A stretch of 64,000 bases of DNA, taken from assembly GCF_042661605.1 (NCBI RefSeq), contig NZ_JBHSWJ010000002.1, positions 496,001 through 560,000 of the forward strand, given 5' to 3'. Positions 52,271-60,725 of this stretch are shown one piece after another. The translations under genes were made by a program, and so were the position numbers. Origin of the DNA: Branchiibius cervicis. Lineage in GTDB: Bacteria; Actinomycetota; Actinomycetes; Actinomycetales; Dermatophilaceae. Positions within the stretch are counted from its first letter, which is position 1. Every line of letters starts with the position of its first letter. Under the pieces are notes generated by a model. The model saw only the letters and a list, made by a program, of their open reading frames with translations, did no database searches and had not been told where the DNA came from.

Positions 52271-53197
52271 TCAACACGTGGCGGTGTGATCGATGATCAG
52301 CCAGCCGCCGTGGAACTCATGCACCCGGAAAGGCAGCCCGGCACGTTCGCCCCAGTGCTGCAGGTCCTCCAAGGTCAGTGACCGAAGATGACCGAACGCC
52401 TCGTCAGGCTCCTCCTCGAACAGCACGGCGATGACGACCCGGTGTCGGGCAACTCGCAGGGCCTCGGCGATCGCCCGCGCGCCGTGTTCGTCGTCGAGAT
52501 GCTCCAGCAGGTGCACCAACAGGACCGTGTCGGCGCTGTCGTCCTCCAGGGGCAGGGCCGCGGCGTCGCCGCAGAACGTGTCCAGCGCGACGTCGAGGCG
52601 GCCGGCCATCGCGGAGAGCAGCCGGACCGTCCCCGGTGACAGATCCCCGGCGGTGACCCGTCGTCCGCGGCGTGCCGCCAAGAGCGACAGGAATCCGAAG
52701 CAGGCGCCGACCTCCACGACATCCCGGCCGACGATGCGTTGCAACGCGTGCTGGTAGACGGGCACGAAGTCGGCGATGCCGCCGCGGACCCGGCCCAACA
52801 CCGACGGCGTGGACAGCAGATCCTCGATACGACGAATAGTGTTGCGGTAGTACAGTTCCCAAGCCCGCCCGGGGTCCGGGTCCGCGGTGCGGACCACACC
52901 GGCGAACAGGCGTTCGAAGAGATCGCCGCCGCGCACCCAGCCCGGCTCGAACAGCTGATTCTGCAGCAGGCCCGTCAGGTCCTCATCGATCTCGTCATCG
53001 CGCAGCGTGTGCCGGACCCACAGGTGCTGACCGTCGCCGCTGACGTCGAAGTGCGGGGTCCGTGCCACCGGCGCGCCCTTCGACACGGGGTTGGCACCCT
53101 GCCGGGCAACGGTGACCAGTTCGTCCTGGTAGCTGCCGTCGACCAGCTCTGCGAACGGGTCGATGGGTCGCTGTGCACCGGCGACGGCCGGGCTCAT
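52271..53197 (-). CDS. mftM: Probable mycofactocin oligosaccharide methyltransferase MftM
   Basis: 308 aa. SAM motif I is DVVEVGACFGFLSLLAARRGRRVTAGDL near residue 168, then FCGDAAALPLEDDSADTVLLVHLLEHLDDEHGARAIAEALRVA. The long N-terminal region (HFDVSGDGQHLWVRHTLRDDEIDEDLTGLLQNQLFEPGW, RAWELYYRNTIRRIEDLL) matches what I know of MftM, which methylates the glucose chain of mycofactocin. ATG at 53197 forms an ATGA overlap with the true VWA stop. Same strand and operon as the VWA, MoxR and mdo genes. The assignment rests on N-terminal resemblance and context. Confidence 0.8.
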   Translation of the reverse strand: MSPAVAGAQRPIDPFAELVDGSYQDELVTVARQGANPVSKGAPVARTPHFDVSGDGQHLWVRHTLRDDEIDEDLTGLLQNQLFEPGWVRGGDLFERLFAGVVRTADPDPGRAWELYYRNTIRRIEDLLSTPSVLGRVRGGIADFVPVYQHALQRIVGRDVVEVGACFGFLSLLAARRGRRVTAGDLSPGTVRLLSAMAGRLDVALDTFCGDAAALPLEDDSADTVLLVHLLEHLDDEHGARAIAEALRVARHRVVIAVLFEEEPDEAFGHLRSLTLEDLQHWGERAGLPFRVHEFHGGWLIIDHTATC

Positions 53198-54725
53198 CGG
53201 GGGCTACCGCCATGGTGTGGGACAGGTCTTCCAGGCCGGTCAGTCCGCGCACGACCTGGACCCGGTCACAGAATTCCGCGTAGAGGGGCAGGTCGCAGCG
53301 ACCCAGGCTCCAGGAGTAACGCGGCTCCGGGGTCAGCCAGATCGTGTGCCGGGCCCGGCGGGCCATCTCCTCGAAGGCGTTGATGCCCGGATCGTGGCCG
53401 TTGCCGCGACCGTCACCGAGGACCATCAGGGTGCTGCGCCGGGTCAGGGCCGAGCCGTACTCGTCCAGGAACTCCTCGAACGAGGTGCCGTAGTCGGAAT
53501 CGGCGTCGACATCGATCAGTCCTCCGGCGGGCAGGCCGGCCATGATCAGGGACAGCGCCTCTTCGATCCGGTGGTCGGCGAACAGGTCGGTCACCTCCAC
53601 GACCCGGTCCACGAAGACGAAGGTGCGCACCGAGGTGGCCAGACTCTGCAGCGAGTGGACCAGGTGCAGGGTGAAGCGGGCCGTCGCGCGCACCGACAAC
53701 GACGCGTCGACCAGCACGACCAGCCGCGGCCGGTCGGGCACTTTGGCCACGGTGACCGGCCGGAAGGGGATCCCGTCGTACCGCATGCTGGCCCGCATCG
53801 TGCGCCGGCCGTCAACGGTGCCGCGGGTGGATACGGCGCGGCGCGGTCGCGGCGATCCGTGCAGGCTGTGCAGGATCCGCCGGATGGCCAGTTCCATGGT
53901 GAATCGCTCGGATTCGTCGATGTTCTCGGCCTGGGCCGCCTCGTATTCGCGCAACTCGATCTCGGCTTCACCGTCGAGCAGTTGCTGGAGGTGACGACGC
54001 AGACTCTCGGGCAGCGCCTCCAGCAACGGGGCCAGTTGTTCGCGCATCGCCTTGAGGTCGGCCGGGTCGTCGCTGTCGGCGGCTTCATCCACGTCATCGG
54101 CCTCGCCCAACCATCCGAGCAGGGCCATCTCCTGCGCCACTGACAGCTCCGTGTCCAGCTCCAGTCCGGGCTTGCTGCTGAGAGCTCCGGGCAGCCCCGG
54201 GTTGTGCAGGCGTGAGGTAGACAGCTGGAGGCGGGCGGCCTCCTCCTGCAGCGTGCCCTGCTGGTTGGACAGCACCACTTCCTGGGTGCTGGCCGCCAGG
54301 TCCACCTTGTTGGCCTCCTGATGCAGGTTGTACTGCTGGGCCAGGTCCTCGGGGTTGAAGAAGTCCCGGATGTCGTCCGGTTTGCCGTGCGAGTGGCCCT
54401 GCTCCGGGTTGTCGCCGGGGGAGTCGGACAACGTGAACGCCTCGACGTCGCCGGTGTCGGACAGATCGTCGTGGGCGTGGCCGTGCTCCTCCTGCTCCTC
54501 GAACACCGGTCGCAGAGCGAAGAAGGCGTCGAAGACCCGCTCGAAGGTCTCCAGATCGCGGCGGTCCTTGATCAGGGTGCCGCGCAGCGCGCAGCGGGTG
54601 AGCTCACGATCGGCGAGCACACCCGGCTGACCGGCGGCGCTGATCGCGTCGAGCGTCTCGGACACACTGATCCGCACCCCGAACAAGCGCAGGAGCCGGA
54701 CGAACCGGTGGACGGCGCCTTCCAT
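53194..54725 (-). CDS. VWA domain protein, CoxE/NorD-like (single-base frameshift near its 3' end)
   Basis: 510 aa once restored. CoxE-like N-terminal region (HRFVRLLRLFGVRISVSETLDAISAA), an acidic middle with two His clusters (EEHGHAHDD near 82 and EQGHSHGKPDD near 107), a long helical stretch, then the VWA domain with MIDAS LVVLVDASLSV near 340 and the later Thr/Asp positions. It continues as MAVAPD in another frame; one base missing in the run 53199-53203 would restore MAVAPR and a stop overlapping the mftM start (ATGA). VWA proteins of this kind work with a MoxR ATPase to insert metal or activate an enzyme, as NorD/NorQ and CbbO/CbbQ do. Confidence 0.85.
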
Positions 54726-54731
54726 GCCGGA

Positions 54732-55930
54732 TCAGAGGGCTCGTTTGCGGGCGGCGCGGGCGGTGTCGCTCGTGGCCTTCTGGGGTTCTTTGCCGGGCGG
54801 TTTCGCCCCGCCGTAGTAGCCCTCGTCGTGCCGGCCGGGGAGTCCTTGGCACGGCGTACGGCGGCACCGTCCGGCTCGGCCGGCGCGTCGGCGGGGCTGT
54901 GCGTCGGCCCGTGGTCGTGGCCATGTCCGTGTCCGTGTCCGTGTCCGTGACCATGGCCCGGAACCTCTTGCGGTACTTCGGCGTTGGGGTCAATCAGACG
55001 AGGTAGCGCGGCTCGGGCGACCTTGATGTCCCGGTCGTACTTGACCACGACGGACAGGGTGTCGGACAACAGCGACGCGGTCAGCTCGCTGGCACCGAGG
55101 ACCGCCAGCGTGCGGGCCCAGTCGATGGTCTCGGAGATGCTGGGTGCCTTGCGCAGGTCGAGTGAGCGCAGGCCCCGGACGACCTGCACCAGTTGAGCGG
55201 CGAGGGCATCCGACAACCCGGTCTCCTTGGAGCGGATGATGTCCAGCTCCCGGTCGGCGGCGGGATAGTCCGCGAACAGGTGCAGACAGCGGCGTTTGAG
55301 GGCCGCGGACAGATCACGGGTGTTGTTGGAGGTGAGGATGACCAGCGGGATGTGGGTCGCCCGCACGGTCCCGATCTCGGGGATGGAGATCTGGAACTCG
55401 GCGAGCAGTTCCAGCAGTACGGCTTCCAGCGCCTCGTCGGCGCGATCGATCTCATCGACCAGCAGCACGCACGGTTCGTCGGAGACCAGGGCCTCCAGCA
55501 ACGGCCGGTGAGCCAGGAAGCGGGAGGAGAAGAAGACGCTGTCCTGGGCGGCGATCCGGTCGACGGCCTCGGAGAGGGTGTCGGTGTCGGCGACCAGCTG
55601 GCCGATCTTCTCGCGCAGGATCTGGGTGTAGAGCAACTGCTTGCCGTAGTCCCACTCGTAGAGCGCCTTGGTCTCGTCCTGGCCCTCGTAGCACTGTAGT
55701 CGCAGCAGGCGTCGTCCCGTGGCCTGCGCCAAGGACGACGCGAGCTGGGTCTTGCCGACGCCCGCGGGGCCCTCCACCAGCAACGGCTTGTCCAGGCGAC
55801 TCTGCAGGAAGACCGTCGTCGCGAGCTGATCATCGGCGAGGTAGCCGACGTCCGCCAGACGCTCCTTGGTGTCCTGGACGTCCTCGAAATCGTCTGTGCT
55901 GGTGTCGGGTTCGCGCATCGCGATGCTCAC
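54732..55930 (-). CDS. MoxR family AAA+ ATPase with His-rich C-terminal tract (single-base frameshift)
   Basis: 399 aa once restored. GTG start with a strong AGGAGGAG upstream. Walker A GPAGVGKTQ near residue 54, Walker B CVLLVDEIDRAD near 137, sensor ILTSNNTRDLSAALKRRCLHLF near 180. After about residue 295 comes GHGHGHGHGHGHGHDHG, then an Ala/Pro-rich linker. One C is missing (minus strand) in the run 54837-54840; with it the end reads GRHDEGYYGGAKPPGKEPQ and a final ARAARKRAL, 6 bp before the VWA start. A cytoplasmic remodelling ATPase, partner of the VWA protein; the His tract suggests metal binding. Confidence 0.87.
54921..54953. repeat. Hexanucleotide repeat coding for the Gly-His tract
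   Basis: The plus strand has CATGTCCGTGTCCGTGTCCG and so on: the GTGTCC unit, read in reverse, gives Gly-His pairs of the MoxR protein. Such a run may slip, changing the number of Gly-His pairs in multiples of two residues without breaking the frame. Confidence 0.7.
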
Positions 55931-56012
55931 GGCTCCTCCTGATCGGCGTTGATGCGGGATGGTGCAGGAAGCGGTGGGCCGACGCACGACGACGTCGGCC
56001 CACCGCGGGTTC

Positions 56013-57305
56013 TCACACGAGCAGGTCGTCCAGATCACCGTTCATGCAGTGATCCACGACGGGCCGCACGGTCTCGAACGTGCACTCGCGGGCGTTACCC
56101 GGCGTACATGCATCACCCAGGACGTGATTGGTGATGCGGTCCACGTCCGCGGCGTCACCCTTGATCACGGGGGCGTTCTCGTAGAACGCGGTCGGGCCCT
56201 TGCCCAGGCGGTTCTTGGAGTAGGTGTCCTCGTTGACGTCGGTGAACTTCTCGGTGATGTTGACATCGCGCAGCAGCCGGATCGCGGCGGCCAGCGCAGC
56301 GTCGGCGGCCTGCACGTCGGTCATCCCGTGGGTGTCCACGCCCATGGCCGGTGCCATCTCGGCGTACCGCTTGAAGTTGGCGGACATGTTGAACGCCCAG
56401 ACCCGGGGCAGCGCGATCGCGTTGTTCAAACCGTGGTGGGTGTCGTAGAACGCGCTCACCGCGTGCGAGATGGAGTGGATGATCCCCAGACCGCCGGAGT
56501 TGAACGCCTGGGCGGCGATGTACTGCGCGTACATCATGCCCTCGCGGCCGGGCAGGTCCTGCCCGTTCCACACGGCGGCCCGCAGGTTGTCGTTGGTCAG
56601 TTTCACCGCGTAGAGAGCGTTGCCCAGGGACGGCGCGAAGTTCAACCGGGAAACGTAGGGCTCACTGGCGTGCGCGAGGACGTCGAAGCCGCACTGGGCG
56701 GTGTAGTCGATCGGGCAGTCGTAGTAGAGCACCGGGTCGTCGATGGCCAGCGACGTCACCGACGCGTCGTCGAACGCGACGTACTTGTGCGGGTTGTCCG
56801 GGTCCGTGGTCGTGTCGGTGATGACGTACGCCCACGAGGTCTCCGAACCCGTACCGGCCGTGGTCGAGACGGCGATGTGCGGCGGGTTCTTGGGGTTCTC
56901 GGACATGTTGAAGCCCTCGAACTCGTTGACGTTGCGTCCGTCGTGAGCCACCGAGATCCGGGCACCCTTGCACGCGTCGTGCGACGATCCGCCGCCGATG
57001 GAAACGAATGAATCGCACTTGTTCTCCTGGTACAGCGAGACGGCGTCCATCACGTTGTAGTCCTTGGGGTTGGACTCGACCTTGTCGTACACCACGACCT
57101 CCAGGCCGTGGTACTTCATCGACTCCACGATCTTGTGGACGATGTCGGTGCCGCGCAGCCCTGAGGTCATGACCAGGGTCTTCTTGAAGCCGAGCTTGAG
57201 GGCCTCCGGGCCGATCAGCTCATGTGAACCCGGACCCATGAGGGCGCGGGGGAAGGGGTGGAACTCCTTGATGGGGAACGGTTTGAGCAGCTCTTCAACC
57301 TGCAC
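56013..57305 (-). CDS. mdo: NDMA-type methanol/alcohol dehydrogenase (Mdo/Mno)
   Basis: 430-aa iron/zinc-type alcohol dehydrogenase. GTG start with GAGGAGG upstream. GGGSSHDACKGARISVAHDG (NAD site) near residue 100, AGTGSETSWAYVITD near 150, metal ligands in CGFDVLAHASEPYVS near 212 and GIIHSISHAVSAFYDTHHGLNNA near 275-297. This is the nicotinoprotein type that keeps NADH bound and hands electrons to an artificial acceptor (NDMA) in vitro and, in mycobacteria, depends on mycofactocin in vivo. It would oxidise methanol or other short alcohols to aldehydes. First gene of the minus-strand unit mdo-MoxR-VWA-mftM; MoxR starts 82 bp after it. Confidence 0.92.
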   Translation of the reverse strand: MQVEELLKPFPIKEFHPFPRALMGPGSHELIGPEALKLGFKKTLVMTSGLRGTDIVHKIVESMKYHGLEVVVYDKVESNPKDYNVMDAVSLYQENKCDSFVSIGGGSSHDACKGARISVAHDGRNVNEFEGFNMSENPKNPPHIAVSTTAGTGSETSWAYVITDTTTDPDNPHKYVAFDDASVTSLAIDDPVLYYDCPIDYTAQCGFDVLAHASEPYVSRLNFAPSLGNALYAVKLTNDNLRAAVWNGQDLPGREGMMYAQYIAAQAFNSGGLGIIHSISHAVSAFYDTHHGLNNAIALPRVWAFNMSANFKRYAEMAPAMGVDTHGMTDVQAADAALAAAIRLLRDVNITEKFTDVNEDTYSKNRLGKGPTAFYENAPVIKGDAADVDRITNHVLGDACTPGNARECTFETVRPVVDHCMNGDLDDLLV

Positions 57306-57428
57306 CGTGGGCCTCCTCGTCGAGACGGGTCATTCGTCCGTAGTGGATGTGAACAACTCCGCACGTTAGGTAGCTGCCTGCCGGCGGGACCAGACCAGGA
57401 CGCAAAGACCGTCCGGCCATGCGGGACC

Positions 57429-57473
57429 CACCTACCCGGGCGTGATGTCATCACCTGTCCGACCGGGTAGGTG
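57429..57473. promoter_or_regulatory. Inverted repeat in the divergent mdo-mftA control region
   Basis: CACCTACCCGG (57429-57439) and CCGGGTAGGTG (57463-57473) are a perfect inverted repeat of 11 bp with a 23-bp spacer. A third copy, CGGGTAGGT, lies at 57527-57535 in the same orientation as the right arm, 63 bp (six helical turns) from it. The gap 57306-57611 is otherwise non-coding. A NarL-type regulator (51593) is encoded nearby; binding is not shown. Confidence 0.6.
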
Positions 57474-57611
57474 CCCTGCGACAAGGTCGCGGGAGGCGCT
57501 GCGGCGCAGAGCTTTTCCTCTTCGAACGGGTAGGTCGAACTGACCTGCCAGCCGGTGCCGTCGAGGGTCCCGGGTGCCTAGCGTGAGAGCACCCAAGGAA
57601 AGGACGCCATC

Positions 57612-57725
57612 ATGGCTGAGCTGGATCCGACCGAAGTTGTGCAGACCCCGGAGAACGTCCAGGAAGACGCCGAAGAGGCGTTGATCGAGGACGTCTCCAT
57701 CGACGGAATGTGCGGCGTGTACTGA
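57612..57725 (+). CDS. mftA: Mycofactocin precursor peptide
   Basis: 37-aa RiPP precursor: MAELDPTEVV, an acidic leader, then SIDGMCGVY at the C-terminus. The IDGMCGVY ending is diagnostic; the last Val-Tyr pair is joined by MftC and becomes the redox-active mycofactocin core, and the leader is bound by MftB. ATG preceded by AAGGAAAGGA. It is too short for most gene callers. The stop overlaps the mftB start by one base (TGATG). It opens the plus-strand mft operon and is divergent from mdo. Confidence 0.96.
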   Translation: MAELDPTEVVQTPENVQEDAEEALIEDVSIDGMCGVY

Positions 57726-57994
57726 TGCTGCACGAGCGCTGGCGTCTGAGCGCCACGGTGGCCTTGCGGCCCGAGCCCTTCGGGGCGCTGGCCTACGACT
57801 TCACGACCCGTCGGTTGAGCTTCCTGAAGACGCCGCAGTTTGTGAGTGTCGTCCGGGCTCTCGACGCCAGCGCCGACGTCCAGGCCGCACTGGAGAGTGC
57901 GGCGGTCCCCCGCGAGCAGTGGGACCTGTATCTGACCGCGCTGCGCCGCCTCGCCGGTAGCGGCATGTTGACCTCCCAAGGAGCTGCGGTATGA
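57725..57994 (+). CDS. mftB: Mycofactocin precursor-binding chaperone MftB
   Basis: 89 aa. A small RiPP recognition element: MLHERWRLSATVALRPEPFGALAYDFTTRRLSFLKTPQFVSVVRALDAS, then a short helical C-terminal half. It presents MftA to the radical SAM enzyme. The start overlaps the mftA stop and the end overlaps the mftC ATG (ATGA), so the three are co-translated. A little shorter than some mycobacterial versions. Confidence 0.93.
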   Translation: MLHERWRLSATVALRPEPFGALAYDFTTRRLSFLKTPQFVSVVRALDASADVQAALESAAVPREQWDLYLTALRRLAGSGMLTSQGAAV

Positions 57995-59198
57995 CCATCC
58001 TCGAATCCCCTCCGTCGCCGGGCCGGCTGGTCGACCAGTTCGAGCGTGGGCTGGATGCGCCCATCTGCCTGACCTGGGAACTGACCTACGCGTGCAACCT
58101 GGCGTGTGTGCACTGCCTGTCGTCCTCCGGCCGCCGGGACCCGCGGGAGCTGAGCACGAAGGAGTGCCTGGAGCTGATCGATGAGTTCCAGCGGATGCAG
58201 ATCTTCTACGTCAACATCGGCGGCGGCGAGCCGACCGTGCGACCGGACTTCTGGCGGATCGTCGAGTACGCCGTGAACCACCAGGTGGGAGTCAAGTTCT
58301 CCACCAACGGTTTTCGCATCGATCGGGCTCGTGCGAAGTGGATCGCCTCGACGGGCTACCTCGACGTGCAGATCTCCCTGGACGGCGCGACCGCAGAAGT
58401 CAACGACGCCGTGCGCGGACGCGGTACCTACGACAAGGCGCTCGAGGCGCTCGGGCACCTGGCCGACGCGGGCATGACCGACACCAAGATCTCGGTGGTG
58501 TGCACCCGGCACAACATCGGCCAGCTGGACACCTTCAAAGCCATCGCCGACCGGTACGGCGCACAGCTTCGCCTGACCCGGCTGCGGCCGGCCGGTCGCG
58601 GTGCGGACACCTGGGGTGAGTTGCACCCGTTGCCGGAGCAGCAGCGGGAACTCTACGACTGGCTGGTGGCCAACGGTGACAACGTGCTCACCGGTGACTC
58701 GTTCTTCCACCTGTCGGCGTACGGCGAGGCGCTGCCCGGCCTCAACCTGTGCGGAGCCGGGCGGGTGGTGTGCCTGGTCGACCCGGTGGGCGAGGTCTAC
58801 GCGTGCCCGTTCGCCATTCACGACCGGTTCAAGGCGGGGAACATCCGGGACGCGGGTTTTGCTGCGGTGTGGCAGGATTCAGCGCTCTTCAAGCAGCTGC
58901 GCGAGCCGCAGACCGGCGGTGCCTGCTCGATGTGCTCGGCCTACGACTCCTGTCGCGGCGGCTGCATGGCGGCCAAGTTCTTCACGGGGCTGCCCCTGGA
59001 CGGCCCGGATCCGGAGTGCGTCAAGGGCAACGGCGCGATCCCGTTGCAGGGCGTCGACCCGGCCGGTCGGCCGTCCCCCTCGCAAGATCATTCGCACGCC
59101 GGTCCGGTGCGTAACGAGCCCGTGCCGCTGACCTTGCAGCGCCGGCCGCCGTCCCGCTCCTGTGATGAGAACCCCTGGCCGGAATGGGCGGCTTCTGA
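57991..59198 (+). CDS. mftC: Mycofactocin radical SAM maturase MftC (single-base frameshift at its 3' end)
   Basis: 402 aa once restored. The radical SAM cluster is C35-xxx-C39-xx-C42 (LTYACNLACVHC). GGGEPT near residue 74, SPASM-type auxiliary cysteines in NLCGAGRVVCLVDPVGEVYACPF and CSMCSAYDSCRGGC. It removes the C-terminal carboxyl of MftA and forms the Val-Tyr crosslink. As written it runs straight into mftE, but one C is missing in the run 59172-59175; adding it gives CDENPLAGMGGF and a stop at 59196-59198, the expected MftC end. The apparent fusion is therefore an artefact. Confidence 0.93.
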
Positions 59199-59202
59199 GG
59201 CG

Positions 59203-59949
59203 ATGCGCCGCTCCATCGTGCCGACGTTGTGCGTCGCGAAGTCACCCGAGGTCACCACCGGCGGTGCCCCGATGCTGCTGGTCCCCGTGGGCTCGGTCGA
59301 GCAGCACGGTCCGCACCTGCCGCTGGGCACCGACGGGGTCATCGCCCAGTCGGTGACCGCTCGGGTGGCTGCTGCGCTACAGGAGCAGGGGCATCGGGTG
59401 AGTGTGGCGCCCGCGGTGGCGTACGGCGCTTCGGGGGAGCACGAGGGCTTCGACGGGACAGTCTCCATCGGTCAGGACGCGTTGTCCCTGCTCCTGCTCG
59501 AACTGGGCCGCTCCGCCTGTCGTTGGGCCGGATCGGTGATCTTCGTCAACGCGCACGGTGGCAACGGGGTCCCCATCGTGCGCGCCGTCGAACGGCTGCG
59601 TTACGAGGGTCGGGCCGTGGCGTGGGTGCCGGTGGTCATCCCGCACGCGGACGCGCACGCCGGCCGGGCCGAGACCAGCATGATGCTGGCGCTGCAACCC
59701 GACGTCGTCCGGATGGACCTCGCGGCTCCGGGAGTCCTCACCCCGGTCGCCGAGTTGATGGACCGGCTGCGATCGGGCGGGTTGAGGGCGGTGACGCCGA
59801 GCGGCGTCCTCGGTGATCCGGTGGGCGCGAACGCGGCGGAGGGTGCGGCGCTGCTCGACGCGGCCGTGGCCGATGTCCTGGACCGGGTACGCCGACCCGA
59901 CGTCGACGAGCACGGCCAGTTGCGCGCCTGTCCGGTGGGTGTGCCGTGA
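59203..59949 (+). CDS. mftE: Mycofactocin peptidase MftE (creatininase family)
   Basis: 248-aa metallopeptidase that cuts the modified MftA to release the C-terminal dipeptide core. Creatininase-type metal ligands: LLVPVGSVEQHGPHLPLGTDGVIA near residues 24-47 (Glu, His, Asp), FVNAHGGNG near 113 (His) and AGRAETSMML near 155 (Glu). ATG at 59203, 4 bp after the restored mftC stop, with GAGG upstream. The end overlaps the SDR start by GTGA. In many mycobacteria mftD comes before mftE; here mftD is last. Confidence 0.92.
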   Translation: MRRSIVPTLCVAKSPEVTTGGAPMLLVPVGSVEQHGPHLPLGTDGVIAQSVTARVAAALQEQGHRVSVAPAVAYGASGEHEGFDGTVSIGQDALSLLLLELGRSACRWAGSVIFVNAHGGNGVPIVRAVERLRYEGRAVAWVPVVIPHADAHAGRAETSMMLALQPDVVRMDLAAPGVLTPVAELMDRLRSGGLRAVTPSGVLGDPVGANAAEGAALLDAAVADVLDRVRRPDVDEHGQLRACPVGVP

Positions 59950-60725
59950 GCACGGCGGTCGTGACGGGTGCCGCCCGTGGACTGGGTGCGGCGGTGTCCC
60001 GGCGGTTGGCGGACCGCGGGCTGCACGTCGTGGCCGTCGACGCCCTGGAGGGCGTGGTTGCCCCGGACGGCTATCCGCGGGCCACAACGGCGGATCTGGC
60101 TGCGCTGCAGGAGCTCTCCGATGATGTGAGCATCGCGGTGATCGATGCCGCTGACCGGGAGCAGCTGGCCGCCGTCGTCGAGCGGACCGTCGACCGACAC
60201 GGGCCGCTGGTCGCCGTGGTCGCTGCCGCTGCGACGATCGAAGGTGGCCAGCCACTCTGGGAAACCGACTCGCAGACACTGGAACGTCTGTGGCACAACG
60301 ACGTTCGCAGTGTCTGGCAGACCGCTGCAGTGACGGTCCCGCAGCTGCTGTCCGCCGCCGGCGAGGGTCATGACGCCGCGTTCGTGGCCGTTGCCTCAGC
60401 CGCCGCCCATCGCGGTCTGTGGCACCTGTCGGCGTACTGCACCGTCAAACACGCCGTCCTCGGTCTGGTGCGTGGCCTGGCCGCCGACCTCAAGGGGACC
60501 GGGGTGACCGCGGTGGCGGTGTCGCCGGGTTCGATGGACACGAAGATGCTGGCGGAGACCGCACGGATCTACGGGCTGACCGACGTTTCCGCGCTCGCCG
60601 AGAGTCAGACAACCGGTGCGGCGCTGGCCGCCGACGAAGTCGCTGCCCTGGTGGAGACGGCCTGCTTCAGCGGGCCTGCCCTGCACGGGAGTGTCCTGCA
60701 TGCGGACGGGGGTTTCACGCTGTGA
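59946..60725 (+). CDS. Mycofactocin-associated SDR oxidoreductase
   Basis: 259-aa short-chain dehydrogenase. Nucleotide motif TGAARGLGAAVSRRLADRG near residue 8, and an active site in VASAAAHRGLWHLSAYCTVKHAV near 147-170 with Ser, Tyr and Lys (YxxxK as YCTVK). It belongs with the SDRs often encoded in mft clusters that keep their cofactor bound and pass electrons to mycofactocin. Substrate unknown. GTG start overlapping mftE; the end overlaps mftF (GTGA). Its place inside the mft operon is the main evidence for the link. Confidence 0.88.
   Translation: MSTAVVTGAARGLGAAVSRRLADRGLHVVAVDALEGVVAPDGYPRATTADLAALQELSDDVSIAVIDAADREQLAAVVERTVDRHGPLVAVVAAAATIEGGQPLWETDSQTLERLWHNDVRSVWQTAAVTVPQLLSAAGEGHDAAFVAVASAAAHRGLWHLSAYCTVKHAVLGLVRGLAADLKGTGVTAVAVSPGSMDTKMLAETARIYGLTDVSALAESQTTGAALAADEVAALVETACFSGPALHGSVLHADGGFTL

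Noticed and set aside
57991..59949. A true MftC-MftE fusion protein
   Set aside because: One missing C at 59172-59175 explains the fusion, and restoring it gives the known MftC ending and a properly spaced mftE start.
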